A DNA stretch of 64,000 nt from Lachnospiraceae bacterium (GCA_949383255.1 CASJPF010000011.1:1-64000), one strand, 5' to 3'; positions 48,613 to 58,370 are shown, counted from the first letter of the stretch. The notes: a model not told the origin generated them from the letters alone. Numbers and translations: made by a program.

Positions 48613-48749
48613 ATTACAGTTCAATGTAGGATTTTGCATTATATTGTAAAGTCCGTAAGAAAAAACATAGTGGCAAAGATATATCAAGCCACGAAGTGGT
48701 TTTACATACCTTGATGCTTGTAATAGAAAGGCGAAGGATAAATTGTTAT
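48613..48749. repeat. Copy of the 31405-31556 element family
   Basis: ATTACAGTTCAATGTAGGATTTTGCA...ATCAAGCCACGAAGTGG...CTTGATGCTTGTAATAGAAAGGCGAAGGATAAATTGTTAT; no clear TSD. Confidence 0.6.
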
Positions 48750-48759
48750 AAAAAGAAGC

Positions 48760-48786
48760 TTGACAATTACCGTACCGGGGTATAAT
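48760..48786 (+). promoter_or_regulatory. csoR promoter with candidate CsoR operator in the spacer
   Basis: TTGACA - attaccgtaccgggg (15 bp) - TATAAT; TACCGTACCGGGGTA pseudo-palindrome. Confidence 0.6.
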
Positions 48787-48838
48787 ATAATAAAAGCAGT
48801 AAAAAACAATATTGATTTGGGAAAGGTAGGGAATCACT

Positions 48839-49144
48839 ATGGAAAATGAGACAGTAAGCGTAAGTGACAAGACAAAAGACCGTTCAGAGAAAGAGTACAA
48901 GGATATGATTAATCGGCTGAGCCGCATTGAAGGACAGGTGCGGGGAATTAAGGGAATGGTCGAAAAAAATGCCTATTGTACAGATATTCTGGTTCAAGTA
49001 GCTGCAGTGAATGCAGCGCTTAACAGCTTTAACAGAGTGTTGCTTGCGAATCACATTAAAACTTGTGTGACACAAGATATTAAGGATGGTAAGGAGGAGA
49101 CAGTGGATGAGTTGATACAGACGCTGAAAAAGTTAATGAAGTAA
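48839..49144 (+). CDS. csoR: Copper-sensing transcriptional repressor CsoR family
   Basis: RLSRIEGQVRGIKGMVEKNAYCTDILVQ ... NHIKTCV (Cys-His-Cys ligand pattern). Confidence 0.9.
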   Translation: MENETVSVSDKTKDRSEKEYKDMINRLSRIEGQVRGIKGMVEKNAYCTDILVQVAAVNAALNSFNRVLLANHIKTCVTQDIKDGKEETVDELIQTLKKLMK

Positions 49145-49167
49145 AAAGTAAGGATTTGGACATGATA

Positions 49168-49324
49168 AGGAACTGTTAAGAAATTATTCATCAATTTGAC
49201 TTGTCTAAATGTCCATCTTCGGCATCAGATAATCTTGACGTAGCCCGCTACGCCTGTGATTACCTTCTTTGCAGCTGAACATTTATACGGCGTCAAATTA
49301 ACGAGTTATTTCTTAACAGTTCCT
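49168..49324. mobile_element. MITE-like long inverted repeat between csoR and copA
   Basis: AGGAACTGTTAAGAAATTATTCATCAATTTGAC ... GTCAAATTAACGAGTTATTTCTTAACAGTTCCT; inner CGTAGCCCGCTACG hairpin. Confidence 0.7.
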
Positions 49325-49358
49325 GAAATAAAATGTATCTGAGAAGGAGTATATCGAA

Positions 49359-51950
49359 ATGGAACAGTATACAGTAACTGGCATGAGTTGTGCTGCTTGT
49401 AGCGCCAGAGTGGAAAAAGCAGTGTCAAAGCTGGAAGGTGTCAGCGCTTGTTCTGTAAGTCTGCTCACAAACTCGATGGGAGTGGAGGGAAGTGTGTCGG
49501 CTGTGGAGGTAATCAGAGCGGTCGAAGAGGCAGGATATGGTGCGTCATTAAAGGGAAAAAGCAATATCCAAAGCAACACTCGCGCAGAACAAGAAGAAAT
49601 GTTTAAAGATAAAGAAACGCCAGTGTTAAAGCGCAGATTATGGTATTCTATTGGATTTCTGGTTGTTTTGATGTATTTTTCGATGGGACATATGATGTGG
49701 GGATTTCCGGTTCCTAAATTTTTACAAGAGAATCATGTTGCAATGGGGCTGATACAGCTTTTGCTTACAATTGCAGTGATGGTCATTAACCAGAAATTTT
49801 TTATCAGCGGTTTTAAAAGCCTTTGGCACAGAGCACCCAATATGGATACACTTGTTGCACTTGGATCGACAGCGGCATTTGTCTATAGTCTTTATGCGTT
49901 GTTTGTCATGACTGATGCCCAGCTAAAGGGTGACAGCATGGCGGTAATAGAGTATATGCACGAATTTTATTTTGAGTCGGCAGCGATGATATTGACCTTA
50001 ATCACTGTGGGGAAGATGTTGGAAGCGCGCTCGAAAGGGCGCACAACAGATGCGCTGAAAGGTTTGATGAAAATATCGCCAAAGACCGCAGTTTTGGTGC
50101 GAGATGGCATTGAGACAGAAGTTCCCATTGAGGCGGTGGCAGTGAATGATATTTTTGTAGTGCGTCCAGGGGAGAATATTCCTGTGGATGGAGTAGTGCT
50201 GGAAGGAACTAGTGCGGTCAATGAGGCAGCGCTTACCGGGGAGAGTATTCCTGTGGATAAGCAGGCGGGAGATTTGGTATCTGCGGCTACAGTTAATCAG
50301 TCAGGTTTTATTAAATGCAGAGCGTCGAGAGTTGGAGAAGATACCACACTATCACAGATTATTCGTATGGTAAGTGACGCGGCAGCAACAAAGGCACCGA
50401 TTGCAAAGGTGGCTGACCGCGTGTCTGGTGTGTTTGTACCAGCGGTGATTGTAATTGCACTGATAACCATTTTTATTTGGCTTTTGGTAGGTCAGACACT
50501 TGGATTTGCACTTGCTAGGGGAATTTCAGTGCTTGTTATTAGCTGTCCTTGTGCGTTGGGGCTTGCCACGCCAGTAGCAATTATGGTTGGAAATGGTATG
50601 GGGGCTAAAAATGGCATTATGTTTAAGACTGCAGTGTCTCTTGAGGAGGCGGGAAAGGTTTCTATTGTAGCACTTGACAAAACCGGAACCATTACAAGAG
50701 GAGAGCCGAAAGTGACAGATATTGTTCCTGCTGCGGGTGTATCAGAACAAGAACTAATTTGTATGGCATATGCACTAGAACAGAAGAGTGAGCATCCATT
50801 AGCACACGCTGTCAATATATACGCGGAGGCGTATTTTGCCGACCATCCAGAGTGTGCCAAAGAGCAAATGATAGAAGGTTCTGATTTTAAAGCATTGCCT
50901 GGCAATGGATTGACAATCGTTGTCAACGGCAGAGAGTTGTATGGTGGAAGCGCAAAATTTATTGGAGAGAAGATAAAGATTCCACAGGAGTTTATACAGC
51001 AGTCTGAAAAGCTTGCAGAGGAAGGAAAAACACCACTGTTTTTTGCAGATGACAAGTTACTTGGTATGATAGCAGTCGCAGATGTGATAAAAGAGGACAG
51101 CAGGCAAGCTGTAGAAGAATTGCAAGGTATGGGAATCCATGTTGTAATGTTGACTGGTGATAATGAACGTACTGCAAAGGCTATTGGAAAGCAAGTTGGT
51201 GTTGATGAAGTGATTGCGGGTGTGCTTCCTGACGGGAAGGAGAGCGTGATACGAAGCTTAATGAAAAAGGGAAAAACTGCCATGGTAGGAGATGGTATTA
51301 ATGACGCGCCGGCATTGACAAGGGCAGACATTGGTATTGCGATTGGTGCTGGAACAGATATTGCGATTGATGCCGCGGATGTAGTGTTGATGAAAAGTCA
51401 GTTAAGAGATGTTCCGGCAGCGATTCGGTTGAGTCGAAGGACATTGACCAATATTCATGAAAATCTTTTCTGGGCGTTTTTTTACAATGTAATAGGGATT
51501 CCGCTGGCAGCAGGTGTATGGATACCACTTTTGGGGTGGCAGCTTAACCCAATGTTTGGTGCTGCTGCGATGAGTTTGTCTAGTTTTTGTGTGGTGACAA
51601 ATGCACTGCGGTTAAATTTGATAGATGTATATAGTACAAAACATGACAAGACATATATCAGTGGCAAAAAGGAGCATATACAGTCACAGACTGTCTATGA
51701 ATATAAAAATCAAGAAGTCGAAAAAGGAGAGATGACTATGACAAAGACAATGAAAATTGAAGGAATGATGTGTGGGCATTGTGAGGCGAGAATAAAGAAA
51801 TGTTTAGAGGCGCTTAATGGTGTGTCAGAGGCAGTGGTCAATCATGAGGCAGGGACAGCAGTGTTGACCCTAAGCGCAGAAGTCAGCAACGAGACTTTGA
51901 AAAAGGTAGTAGAAGAACAGGATTATAAAGTAGTATCTGTGGAATCGTGA
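49359..51950 (+). CDS. copA: Copper-translocating P1B-type ATPase with N- and C-terminal heavy-metal-associated domains (CopA-CopZ fusion)
   Basis: [50 protein letters not shown]-terminal [18 protein letters not shown] domain. Confidence 0.95.
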   Translation: MEQYTVTGMSCAACSARVEKAVSKLEGVSACSVSLLTNSMGVEGSVSAVEVIRAVEEAGYGASLKGKSNIQSNTRAEQEEMFKDKETPVLKRRLWYSIGFLVVLMYFSMGHMMWGFPVPKFLQENHVAMGLIQLLLTIAVMVINQKFFISGFKSLWHRAPNMDTLVALGSTAAFVYSLYALFVMTDAQLKGDSMAVIEYMHEFYFESAAMILTLITVGKMLEARSKGRTTDALKGLMKISPKTAVLVRDGIETEVPIEAVAVNDIFVVRPGENIPVDGVVLEGTSAVNEAALTGESIPVDKQAGDLVSAATVNQSGFIKCRASRVGEDTTLSQIIRMVSDAAATKAPIAKVADRVSGVFVPAVIVIALITIFIWLLVGQTLGFALARGISVLVISCPCALGLATPVAIMVGNGMGAKNGIMFKTAVSLEEAGKVSIVALDKTGTITRGEPKVTDIVPAAGVSEQELICMAYALEQKSEHPLAHAVNIYAEAYFADHPECAKEQMIEGSDFKALPGNGLTIVVNGRELYGGSAKFIGEKIKIPQEFIQQSEKLAEEGKTPLFFADDKLLGMIAVADVIKEDSRQAVEELQGMGIHVVMLTGDNERTAKAIGKQVGVDEVIAGVLPDGKESVIRSLMKKGKTAMVGDGINDAPALTRADIGIAIGAGTDIAIDAADVVLMKSQLRDVPAAIRLSRRTLTNIHENLFWAFFYNVIGIPLAAGVWIPLLGWQLNPMFGAAAMSLSSFCVVTNALRLNLIDVYSTKHDKTYISGKKEHIQSQTVYEYKNQEVEKGEMTMTKTMKIEGMMCGHCEARIKKCLEALNGVSEAVVNHEAGTAVLTLSAEVSNETLKKVVEEQDYKVVSVES

Positions 51951-51962
51951 TAAGATAAAAAA

Positions 51963-52012
51963 AACACAGAAGAATGCATCTTAACACAGAAAAATGCATC
52001 TTCTGTGTTTTT
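51963..52012. terminator. Terminator hairpin downstream of copA
   Basis: ACACAGAAGAATGCATC ... ATGCATCTTCTGTGTTTTTTT. Confidence 0.8.
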
Positions 52013-52021
52013 TTATGCACA

Positions 52022-52104
52022 TGAGCGCCCAAAGGAATATTGTCAGCGAAGCTGACGGGTGCCTAGCGCACGGGTAGGGAAGTCTTATCTTCCCTACTCG
52101 ATTG
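52022..52104 (-). repeat. Two-hairpin motif (copy A) adjacent to a terminator
   Basis: GCGCCC...GTCAGCGAAGCTGAC...GGGTGC followed by a GGGTAGGGAAG/CTTCCCTAC stem. Confidence 0.5.
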
Positions 52105-52135
52105 AAATAAATCGAACATTTTTTTGCTTTTGCGC

Positions 52136-52164
52136 TTGAAAAAATGTAAAATAATGTTTATAAT
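52136..52164 (+). promoter_or_regulatory. Sigma-A-type promoter of the lipoprotein-subtilase pair
   Basis: TTGAAA - 17 bp - TATAAT. Confidence 0.7.
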
Positions 52165-52286
52165 AAAAATTGTTTAAATACAATATACTTATTCGTTAAA
52201 ATTGCTTATAAAAAAGACGCAGAAAACTTTAAGGGTAGTGTTGTTAAGAACAAGGGCAAAATAAAAAATGGAAAGTAGGTGAGAGT

Positions 52287-52676
52287 GTGCGCAGAATAGG
52301 TGGATTTCTATTTGGAGTCCTATGTATTGGTATGTTTGGCAGTTTGTTAGTGGCTTGTAACGACAGACGAAAAATGGATGAAAGTTCTATTCCAAAAATT
52401 TCACAATTTATTGAGACGGAAAACGCTTCTGAGATCGAGAAAAAGCAGACGGAGTTGATTGCGTTGGCAGAAGATCAGACAGAGGCAGAAAAGACAGCAA
52501 AACTTTACGGAATAGAATTGATTTCATTTTCAGATGGCGTGGCAGTTTATACGACAGACAAAGATTTACAAGAATTAATGGAGTTGGGGGATAACAATGG
52601 ATATCCAACATTGACAGTGAACAGCAATCACTATCAGTTGGAAAGATTGAGTGAAGTTGCTGATGACGTGCAGTAA
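52287..52676 (+). CDS. Small lipoprotein resembling a subtilase propeptide
   Basis: Lipobox LLVAC; GIELISFSDGVAVYTT ... YPTLTVNSNHYQL parallels the propeptide region of the adjacent protease; GTG start. Confidence 0.75.
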   Translation: MRRIGGFLFGVLCIGMFGSLLVACNDRRKMDESSIPKISQFIETENASEIEKKQTELIALAEDQTEAEKTAKLYGIELISFSDGVAVYTTDKDLQELMELGDNNGYPTLTVNSNHYQLERLSEVADDVQ

Positions 52677-52760
52677 ATACTTTTAACTGTGTGGTTGTAA
52701 ATAATAGTGTGAAAGCTTTAGCGCATGTTTGAAATACACTTTAGGAAAGGGGAAAGGAAA

Positions 52761-55700
52761 ATGAAATTAAAGAGAACAAAGATCGTTTCTGCCATATTAG
52801 CTGTGTCTATGGTTCTCAATACAACAGGGATAACCGTTTTGGCAGAATCGAACGATAAGGCAGATGCTATTGCGTCTGAAACAGAAACAAATTTGGAAAC
52901 GCTGATAGATGCTATGGAATCTGAAGAGGAGACGATAACAGAAACCGCAGAGGAATCAGATTCTTTCGAGGAGACAATAGAGTCCTCTTCCTCTGAGGAG
53001 ATAGTGACAGAAACAGTTTCCATTGAAGAAGTAACAACGGAAGCCATTTCAACGGAAGAAACAACAATGGAGATTGTTTCTTCTGATATAGAAGAAACAA
53101 CAGAATTAGAAGCAACAGAAACAGAGTCAACAGAAGAGACAACGATAGAAGAAACAGAGACAGAAGAGACGACGATAGAAGAAACAACGATAGAAGAAAC
53201 AGAGACAGAAGAGACAACGACAGAAGAAACAATGATAGAAGAAACAGTGACGGAAGAGACAACGATAGAAGAAACAGAGACAGAAGAGACAACATTGACT
53301 TTAGAGGAGATAGAAACAGAGACAGCTGAAAAAACAGATGCTCTATTTTCGGGGCTTCCAGAAGATTATACACTTTCGTCAAAACAGCAGAAAGATAAAT
53401 CCACATTAGCAGCGTTTGCGGATGAGATATTAGAACTTGAGGAGGAATCCGATGATTCTGAGGCTTATGTAAAAGGAGAAGTGGTATATTTGACAGACAG
53501 CCAAGAAGATGCGCTGGCTGTTGCAGAAGGCTTTGACGGTGAGCTTAAGAGTTTTGGAGATGGCGTGGCTGTTATTTTACTTAGTGAAAAACGGACTGTA
53601 GGGCAAGCAGTAAAAGCAGCGTCAAGTAAATCTTATAATCTTCCAGCGGTTTGGCCTAATTATTATTATCGACTTTTTGAAGAATATAATGATCCTGCGT
53701 TAAAAGAGAACAGTGAATACTATCAGTGGGCACATGAGTACATTGGCGATCAGTATGCGTGGGAGAACGGTTATAAAGGGGAGGGTGTTAAAATTGGTAT
53801 TATTGACACCGGAGTACATAGCACACATGAAGATTTAAAAGAGAATGTAGCACAGAATCTGACAATGGTTTCAGAAGGTGGAGCTGCGACAACAACAGAC
53901 CCAGAAGGACATGGAACACATGTTGCGGGTATTGCTGCCGCCGTTGCAAACAATGGAAAAGGAGGGGCAGGTATTGCTCCAGATGCACAGATATATGCAT
54001 ACAGCGTTATGGATTCGAATGGTAATATGCTAGATGAGTATATTCTAAGAGCGATTAATAGGGCAATTGATGATGGCGTGGAAGTTGTCAACATGAGTCT
54101 AGGAAGCGGTTACTATAATGGAAATGAAGAGAGTATAATAGAGAAAGCATATCAAAATGGTGTTGCCATATTTGCAGCGGCTGGAAATGAAGCTACAAAT
54201 GGGTATGAATATCCCGCCTCTTATGATAATGTGTGTTCTATTGCCGCGATTATGCAAGATGGAAGCAAAGCAGGATTTACCAATTACGGAGATATGATTG
54301 ACCTTGCTTTTCCCGGTGTGGAGATATATTCTACGATTAATGATTCTGATGATCAGTCCTATGATTTTATGCAGGGTACTAGTATGGCATGCCCTGTTGC
54401 GGCAGGGACTGCGGCGGTGATTTTGTCTGCATCAAATGAGATAGACGCACTTAAGGGAAAGAGCGGATCACAGAAAGTTGACGCGCTGTTTTCTATTATG
54501 AAGAAAAATGTTGTGAAATCTTCTTCCTCCAAAATAGGTGCAGGTACTACTTATTTGCCGAAAGTATTAGGAATCAAAATTGCGGCGGTAGATGAGGCTC
54601 CTCAAGCGCCAGTAATTAAAAATACAGAAAATACGACTACATTTAAAAAAGAATGGGAGGATATATCCATTGAGTGTAGTTCGCCGGATACGGAGATTTA
54701 TTATTCTATCAATGGTAAAAAACCTGCATTTAAAAATGGTATTGTGACAAATGGTGAGCCATTGATAGAAGGAAAAGCGCGCGTCGGTGGTGCAAAGCAG
54801 GTTACTTTGAGTGTGATTGCAGTAAACCATATTACAGGCAAGGCAAGCAAAGTGGTTTCACAGAAATATAGTTTTGAGCCAGAACCTTCCAGTGTGACGA
54901 TCACTGCCGCAGACTCTGTAAACAAAATTGCTAAAGGGAAGAGTTTAACGCTATATGCAGCAGTTGAGCCTTCTTATGCAAAATTTGGAAATGGTAAAGT
55001 TGTCTGGGAAGTAGCGGATAATTACAGTGGGGTTAAGGTAAACAATAATGGTAAAGTAACAATAGAGAAAACTGCGTCTGCGGGTGAGTGTAAAATTCTT
55101 GCAAAAGCAGGTGCAGTACAAGACGAATTTTATCTGACGATTTTAGATTCGGTAAAAATTAAAAAGATTACTTTTGTTACGAAAAAGTATACAATCTATA
55201 CAGGAGATTCGATCAATATTCTTAAAAAAGAAGATGACAGCAATAATCTTACAATAGACGGCGGAGAAATCACAGATATTGTATGGAGCAGTAATAATCA
55301 GAAGGTTGCAGTTGTAGATGCAAATGGAATGGTTACTGCATTGGGTCCGGGAAAAGCAGTTATCAAAGCAACTGCCAATGATGGAAGCAAAAAAGCTGCA
55401 AGTTGTACCATTACTGTAAAACAGCTTGCAGATAGCATTGTATTAAAAGGTCCAGAAAAGATAGCAGCTGGCAAAAGCGCAGTGATTCAGGCGAGTATAT
55501 TGCCAATCAATGTATCGAGCAAAAAATTGAACTGGGCTGTTAAACCAATTGAAAATGCGAGTGGTATTGTAACAGTCAATGCAAGTGGAAAGGTTTCTGT
55601 CAAGAAGGGTGCAAGTGGAAAATTTGAGGTGACCGCAACGGAGAAAGGCGTTCCGGAAGGAAAAGAGCCTAAGATGGCAAGCACCTCATTTGAAGTTGTA

Positions 55701-56645
55701 ACAAGTCCAATTACAAAGATTGGAATACCAAAAACAGTGAATTTATTTACTGTATCGGGAAATTACAATGCCCCGACACAATTTCAGCTAAAACCAGAAG
55801 TGGAAGGCGGTGATGGCAAAGGGATTCAATTTATAAGCAGTGCACCGGGAATCGCATCGGTTGATTCCAGTGGATTGATTGTGGCACATTCCAGTGGAAA
55901 AGCAACAATTACTTGCAGTGCGACAGATGGAAGTAATAAAAAGGCAAAGTGTAATGTTGTGGTAAGTGTTCCTATGTCAAGAATTGCTATTGTGCCCAAA
56001 AATGGTAATGAAGGGATTGTCTCTGTAGGTTCAAAGATTACACTTTCTGCAAAAATAAGCAACAATTTTGGAAAAGCAGCAAACCAGAAGGTGAAATGGA
56101 GCATTATGTCCGGCGGAGAGCAGTATGCTGAGATCGATGAAAATAAAGGGATTATAAAGGGAATCACATCGGTTATTACATCAAATCGATATCCGCAGAT
56201 TTATGTTAAGGCGGAGGCAGCAGATGGAAGCGGCGTAAGCGCTGTTTATCCAGTGATTGTGATTCCAAAAGTTGATAAGTTAAATTTTGAGTGGGATGGA
56301 TTTAGTAATAATATTAATAGTAAAGGGATATATTTTTCCCTCTCTATGTCTATGAAGGGATATCCGAATGAGGTTTTTGTACCTTCCTATAATGTTGATA
56401 TTAGTGGTGGAAAGGGAATTGGTTATCATACAATAAAGGGAGGATTTATCTTGGTCCCAACAAAACCAACAACAGATAAAACGTATTCGCAGTTAGTCAT
56501 ATCTGAAAATATGGTGCGGTGCAAAGACAGCGATATTCAATCTGTGACTGTGACCGTAACATTGAAAGATGGCTCAAACAAGAAAGCTGTACAAAAACTC
56601 AATTTAATTTATACAAAAGACCAGCAAATAATCCTTTTGGAATAA
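52761..56645 (+). CDS. Secreted S8 subtilisin-like serine protease with Thr/Glu-rich region, chitobiase-like and Big2-like domains
   Basis: Asp (GIIDTGVHSTHED), His (GHGTHVAGIAA), Ser (GTSMACPVAAG) triad; signal peptide; C-terminal Ig-like repeats. Confidence 0.94.
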   Translation: MKLKRTKIVSAILAVSMVLNTTGITVLAESNDKADAIASETETNLETLIDAMESEEETITETAEESDSFEETIESSSSEEIVTETVSIEEVTTEAISTEETTMEIVSSDIEETTELEATETESTEETTIEETETEETTIEETTIEETETEETTTEETMIEETVTEETTIEETETEETTLTLEEIETETAEKTDALFSGLPEDYTLSSKQQKDKSTLAAFADEILELEEESDDSEAYVKGEVVYLTDSQEDALAVAEGFDGELKSFGDGVAVILLSEKRTVGQAVKAASSKSYNLPAVWPNYYYRLFEEYNDPALKENSEYYQWAHEYIGDQYAWENGYKGEGVKIGIIDTGVHSTHEDLKENVAQNLTMVSEGGAATTTDPEGHGTHVAGIAAAVANNGKGGAGIAPDAQIYAYSVMDSNGNMLDEYILRAINRAIDDGVEVVNMSLGSGYYNGNEESIIEKAYQNGVAIFAAAGNEATNGYEYPASYDNVCSIAAIMQDGSKAGFTNYGDMIDLAFPGVEIYSTINDSDDQSYDFMQGTSMACPVAAGTAAVILSASNEIDALKGKSGSQKVDALFSIMKKNVVKSSSSKIGAGTTYLPKVLGIKIAAVDEAPQAPVIKNTENTTTFKKEWEDISIECSSPDTEIYYSINGKKPAFKNGIVTNGEPLIEGKARVGGAKQVTLSVIAVNHITGKASKVVSQKYSFEPEPSSVTITAADSVNKIAKGKSLTLYAAVEPSYAKFGNGKVVWEVADNYSGVKVNNNGKVTIEKTASAGECKILAKAGAVQDEFYLTILDSVKIKKITFVTKKYTIYTGDSINILKKEDDSNNLTIDGGEITDIVWSSNNQKVAVVDANGMVTALGPGKAVIKATANDGSKKAASCTITVKQLADSIVLKGPEKIAAGKSAVIQASILPINVSSKKLNWAVKPIENASGIVTVNASGKVSVKKGASGKFEVTATEKGVPEGKEPKMASTSFEVVTSPITKIGIPKTVNLFTVSGNYNAPTQFQLKPEVEGGDGKGIQFISSAPGIASVDSSGLIVAHSSGKATITCSATDGSNKKAKCNVVVSVPMSRIAIVPKNGNEGIVSVGSKITLSAKISNNFGKAANQKVKWSIMSGGEQYAEIDENKGIIKGITSVITSNRYPQIYVKAEAADGSGVSAVYPVIVIPKVDKLNFEWDGFSNNINSKGIYFSLSMSMKGYPNEVFVPSYNVDISGGKGIGYHTIKGGFILVPTKPTTDKTYSQLVISENMVRCKDSDIQSVTVTVTLKDGSNKKAVQKLNLIYTKDQQIILLE
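53130..53292 (+). repeat. Imperfect tandem repeat tract encoding TIEETETEET-type repeats
   Basis: Repeated ACGATAGAAGAAACAGAGACAGAAGAGACA units and variants within the protease CDS. Confidence 0.85.
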
Positions 56646-56672
56646 GATGTATTACATTATCCGAATTTTTTC

Positions 56673-56701
56673 TTGACAAATAATAGACATGCGTTTATAA
56701 T
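56673..56701 (+). promoter_or_regulatory. Consensus sigma-A promoter for the tyrS leader
   Basis: TTGACA - 17 bp - TATAAT. Confidence 0.9.
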
Positions 56702-56707
56702 CATGAA

Positions 56708-57040
56708 TATCGAAAAAGCTGTGAAAAGAATAAGTAGCTTTCATGGGAACTTACAGAAAGTTGCCGGTTGATGAGAGGCGCAAGGGAAAATGAGAGGGAA
56801 TACATCTTGGAGCTGCACACCGAAATTGATAGATAAGATTTGTAAAAGTAGGCTGTGACGGAGTTCTTGAACGTTATATCAAGAAGAGTATCGGAGAATG
56901 ATTTTAATTTGTTTTCCCGTACTTGCTGAGGCATAGAATGTGAGTTCTGTGTAAAAAAAGGTGGTAACACGTGGTATATTGATAAAAAGTACCTCGTCCT
57001 TTGAGTAATTAATATTCATGGGGCGAGGTTTTTGCGTTTC
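56708..57040 (+). promoter_or_regulatory. T-box leader (tyrosine), with terminator
   Basis: Stem I-like region with GAATACATC (UAC specifier candidate), T-box-like AAGGTGGTAACACG at 56958-56971 (UGGU would pair with tRNA ACCA), terminator CCTCGTCC...GGGGCGAGGTTTTT; upstream of tyrS. Confidence 0.88.
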
Positions 57041-57084
57041 TTTAAAATCTTTCCCCTACGCAGTATGAAAAGGAGAGAAAAAAG

Positions 57085-58305
57085 ATGCAATTGTATGAGG
57101 AATTGGTGGCAAGAGGTTTAATTGCTCAAGTAACAAATGAAAACGAGATTAAAGAGATGATTAACAATGGAAAAGCTGTCTTTTATATTGGGTTTGACCC
57201 AACAGCAGACAGCCTTCATGTAGGGCATTTTATGGCGCTTTGTTTGATGAAACGTCTTCAGATGGCGGGGAACAGACCAATTGCTCTAATTGGCGGCGGA
57301 ACAGCGATGATTGGAGACCCTTCGGGTAAGACAGACATGCGCAAGATGATGACAACAGAGACCATACGGCACAATGTAGAATGTTTTCAGAAGCAGATGA
57401 GCAAATTTATTGAATTTGGCGAAGGTAAGGCGATGATGGTTAACAATGCGGACTGGTTGCTGGATTTGAATTATATGGATCTGTTGCGCGAGGTAGGACC
57501 ACATTTTTCTGTGAATCGTATGTTGGCAGCAGAGTGCTACAAACAACGTATGGAGAAAGGACTGACTTTCTTAGAGTTTAATTACATGATTATGCAGAGC
57601 TTTGACTTTTACACATTGTTCCAGAAATATAACTGCAATATGCAGTTTGGTGGTGATGATCAGTGGAGCAATATGCTTGGCGGTACAGAGCTAATACGCC
57701 GCAAACTTGGCAAGGACGCACACGCAATGACAATCAATCTGCTGTTGAACTCAGAGGGAAAGAAGATGGGAAAAACTGAGTCTGGCGCTGTTTGGCTTGA
57801 CGCAGAAAAAACGTCACCTTATGAATTTTTCCAGTACTGGAGAAATGTATCAGATGCAGACGTAATCAAATGCTTAAAAATGTTGACATTCCTTCCGCTA
57901 GAAGAAATTGAAGCGATGGAGAAGTGGGAAGGCAGTGCGCTAAATCAGGCAAAAGAAATTCTTGCATTTGAATTGACACAGTTGGTACATGGCACAGAGG
58001 CGGCACAAAAGGCAAAGGAGGCAGCGGCAGCACTTTTTGCAGGCGGTGCCAACTCAGAGAATATACCAACAACCGTACTTTCAGAGGAACATTTTACAGA
58101 TGGAACAGTTGATATTTTAACGTTGCTTGTGACAGCAGGAATGACTGCCTCCAAGTCAGAGGCAAGACGCGCAGTAGAACAAGGTGGAGTCTCCGTAAAT
58201 GGAAATAAGGTTATCGATGCCAAGACAGTGTATGCAAAGGAAGCTTTTGCAGAAGAGTTTATTATAAAAAAGGGAAAAAAGAGTTTTCACAAAATATGTT
58301 GCTAA
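57085..58305 (+). CDS. tyrS: Tyrosine--tRNA ligase
   Basis: [33 protein letters not shown]-terminal S4 domain. Confidence 0.97.
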   Translation: MQLYEELVARGLIAQVTNENEIKEMINNGKAVFYIGFDPTADSLHVGHFMALCLMKRLQMAGNRPIALIGGGTAMIGDPSGKTDMRKMMTTETIRHNVECFQKQMSKFIEFGEGKAMMVNNADWLLDLNYMDLLREVGPHFSVNRMLAAECYKQRMEKGLTFLEFNYMIMQSFDFYTLFQKYNCNMQFGGDDQWSNMLGGTELIRRKLGKDAHAMTINLLLNSEGKKMGKTESGAVWLDAEKTSPYEFFQYWRNVSDADVIKCLKMLTFLPLEEIEAMEKWEGSALNQAKEILAFELTQLVHGTEAAQKAKEAAAALFAGGANSENIPTTVLSEEHFTDGTVDILTLLVTAGMTASKSEARRAVEQGGVSVNGNKVIDAKTVYAKEAFAEEFIIKKGKKSFHKICC

Positions 58306-58370
58306 AAGGTCGTTTGTGAGGGGCTGTATTACTTCATAGCCCCATTCTAACTCTGATTCGGATTGAACGA

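Noticed and set aside
50492-51331. 279-aa minus-strand ORF opposite copA
   Set aside because: Antisense shadow of a conserved ATPase with no independent support
52912-53406. Leu/Ser-rich minus-strand ORF of 164 aa
   Set aside because: Antisense of the Thr/Glu repeat tract; low complexity explains the open frame
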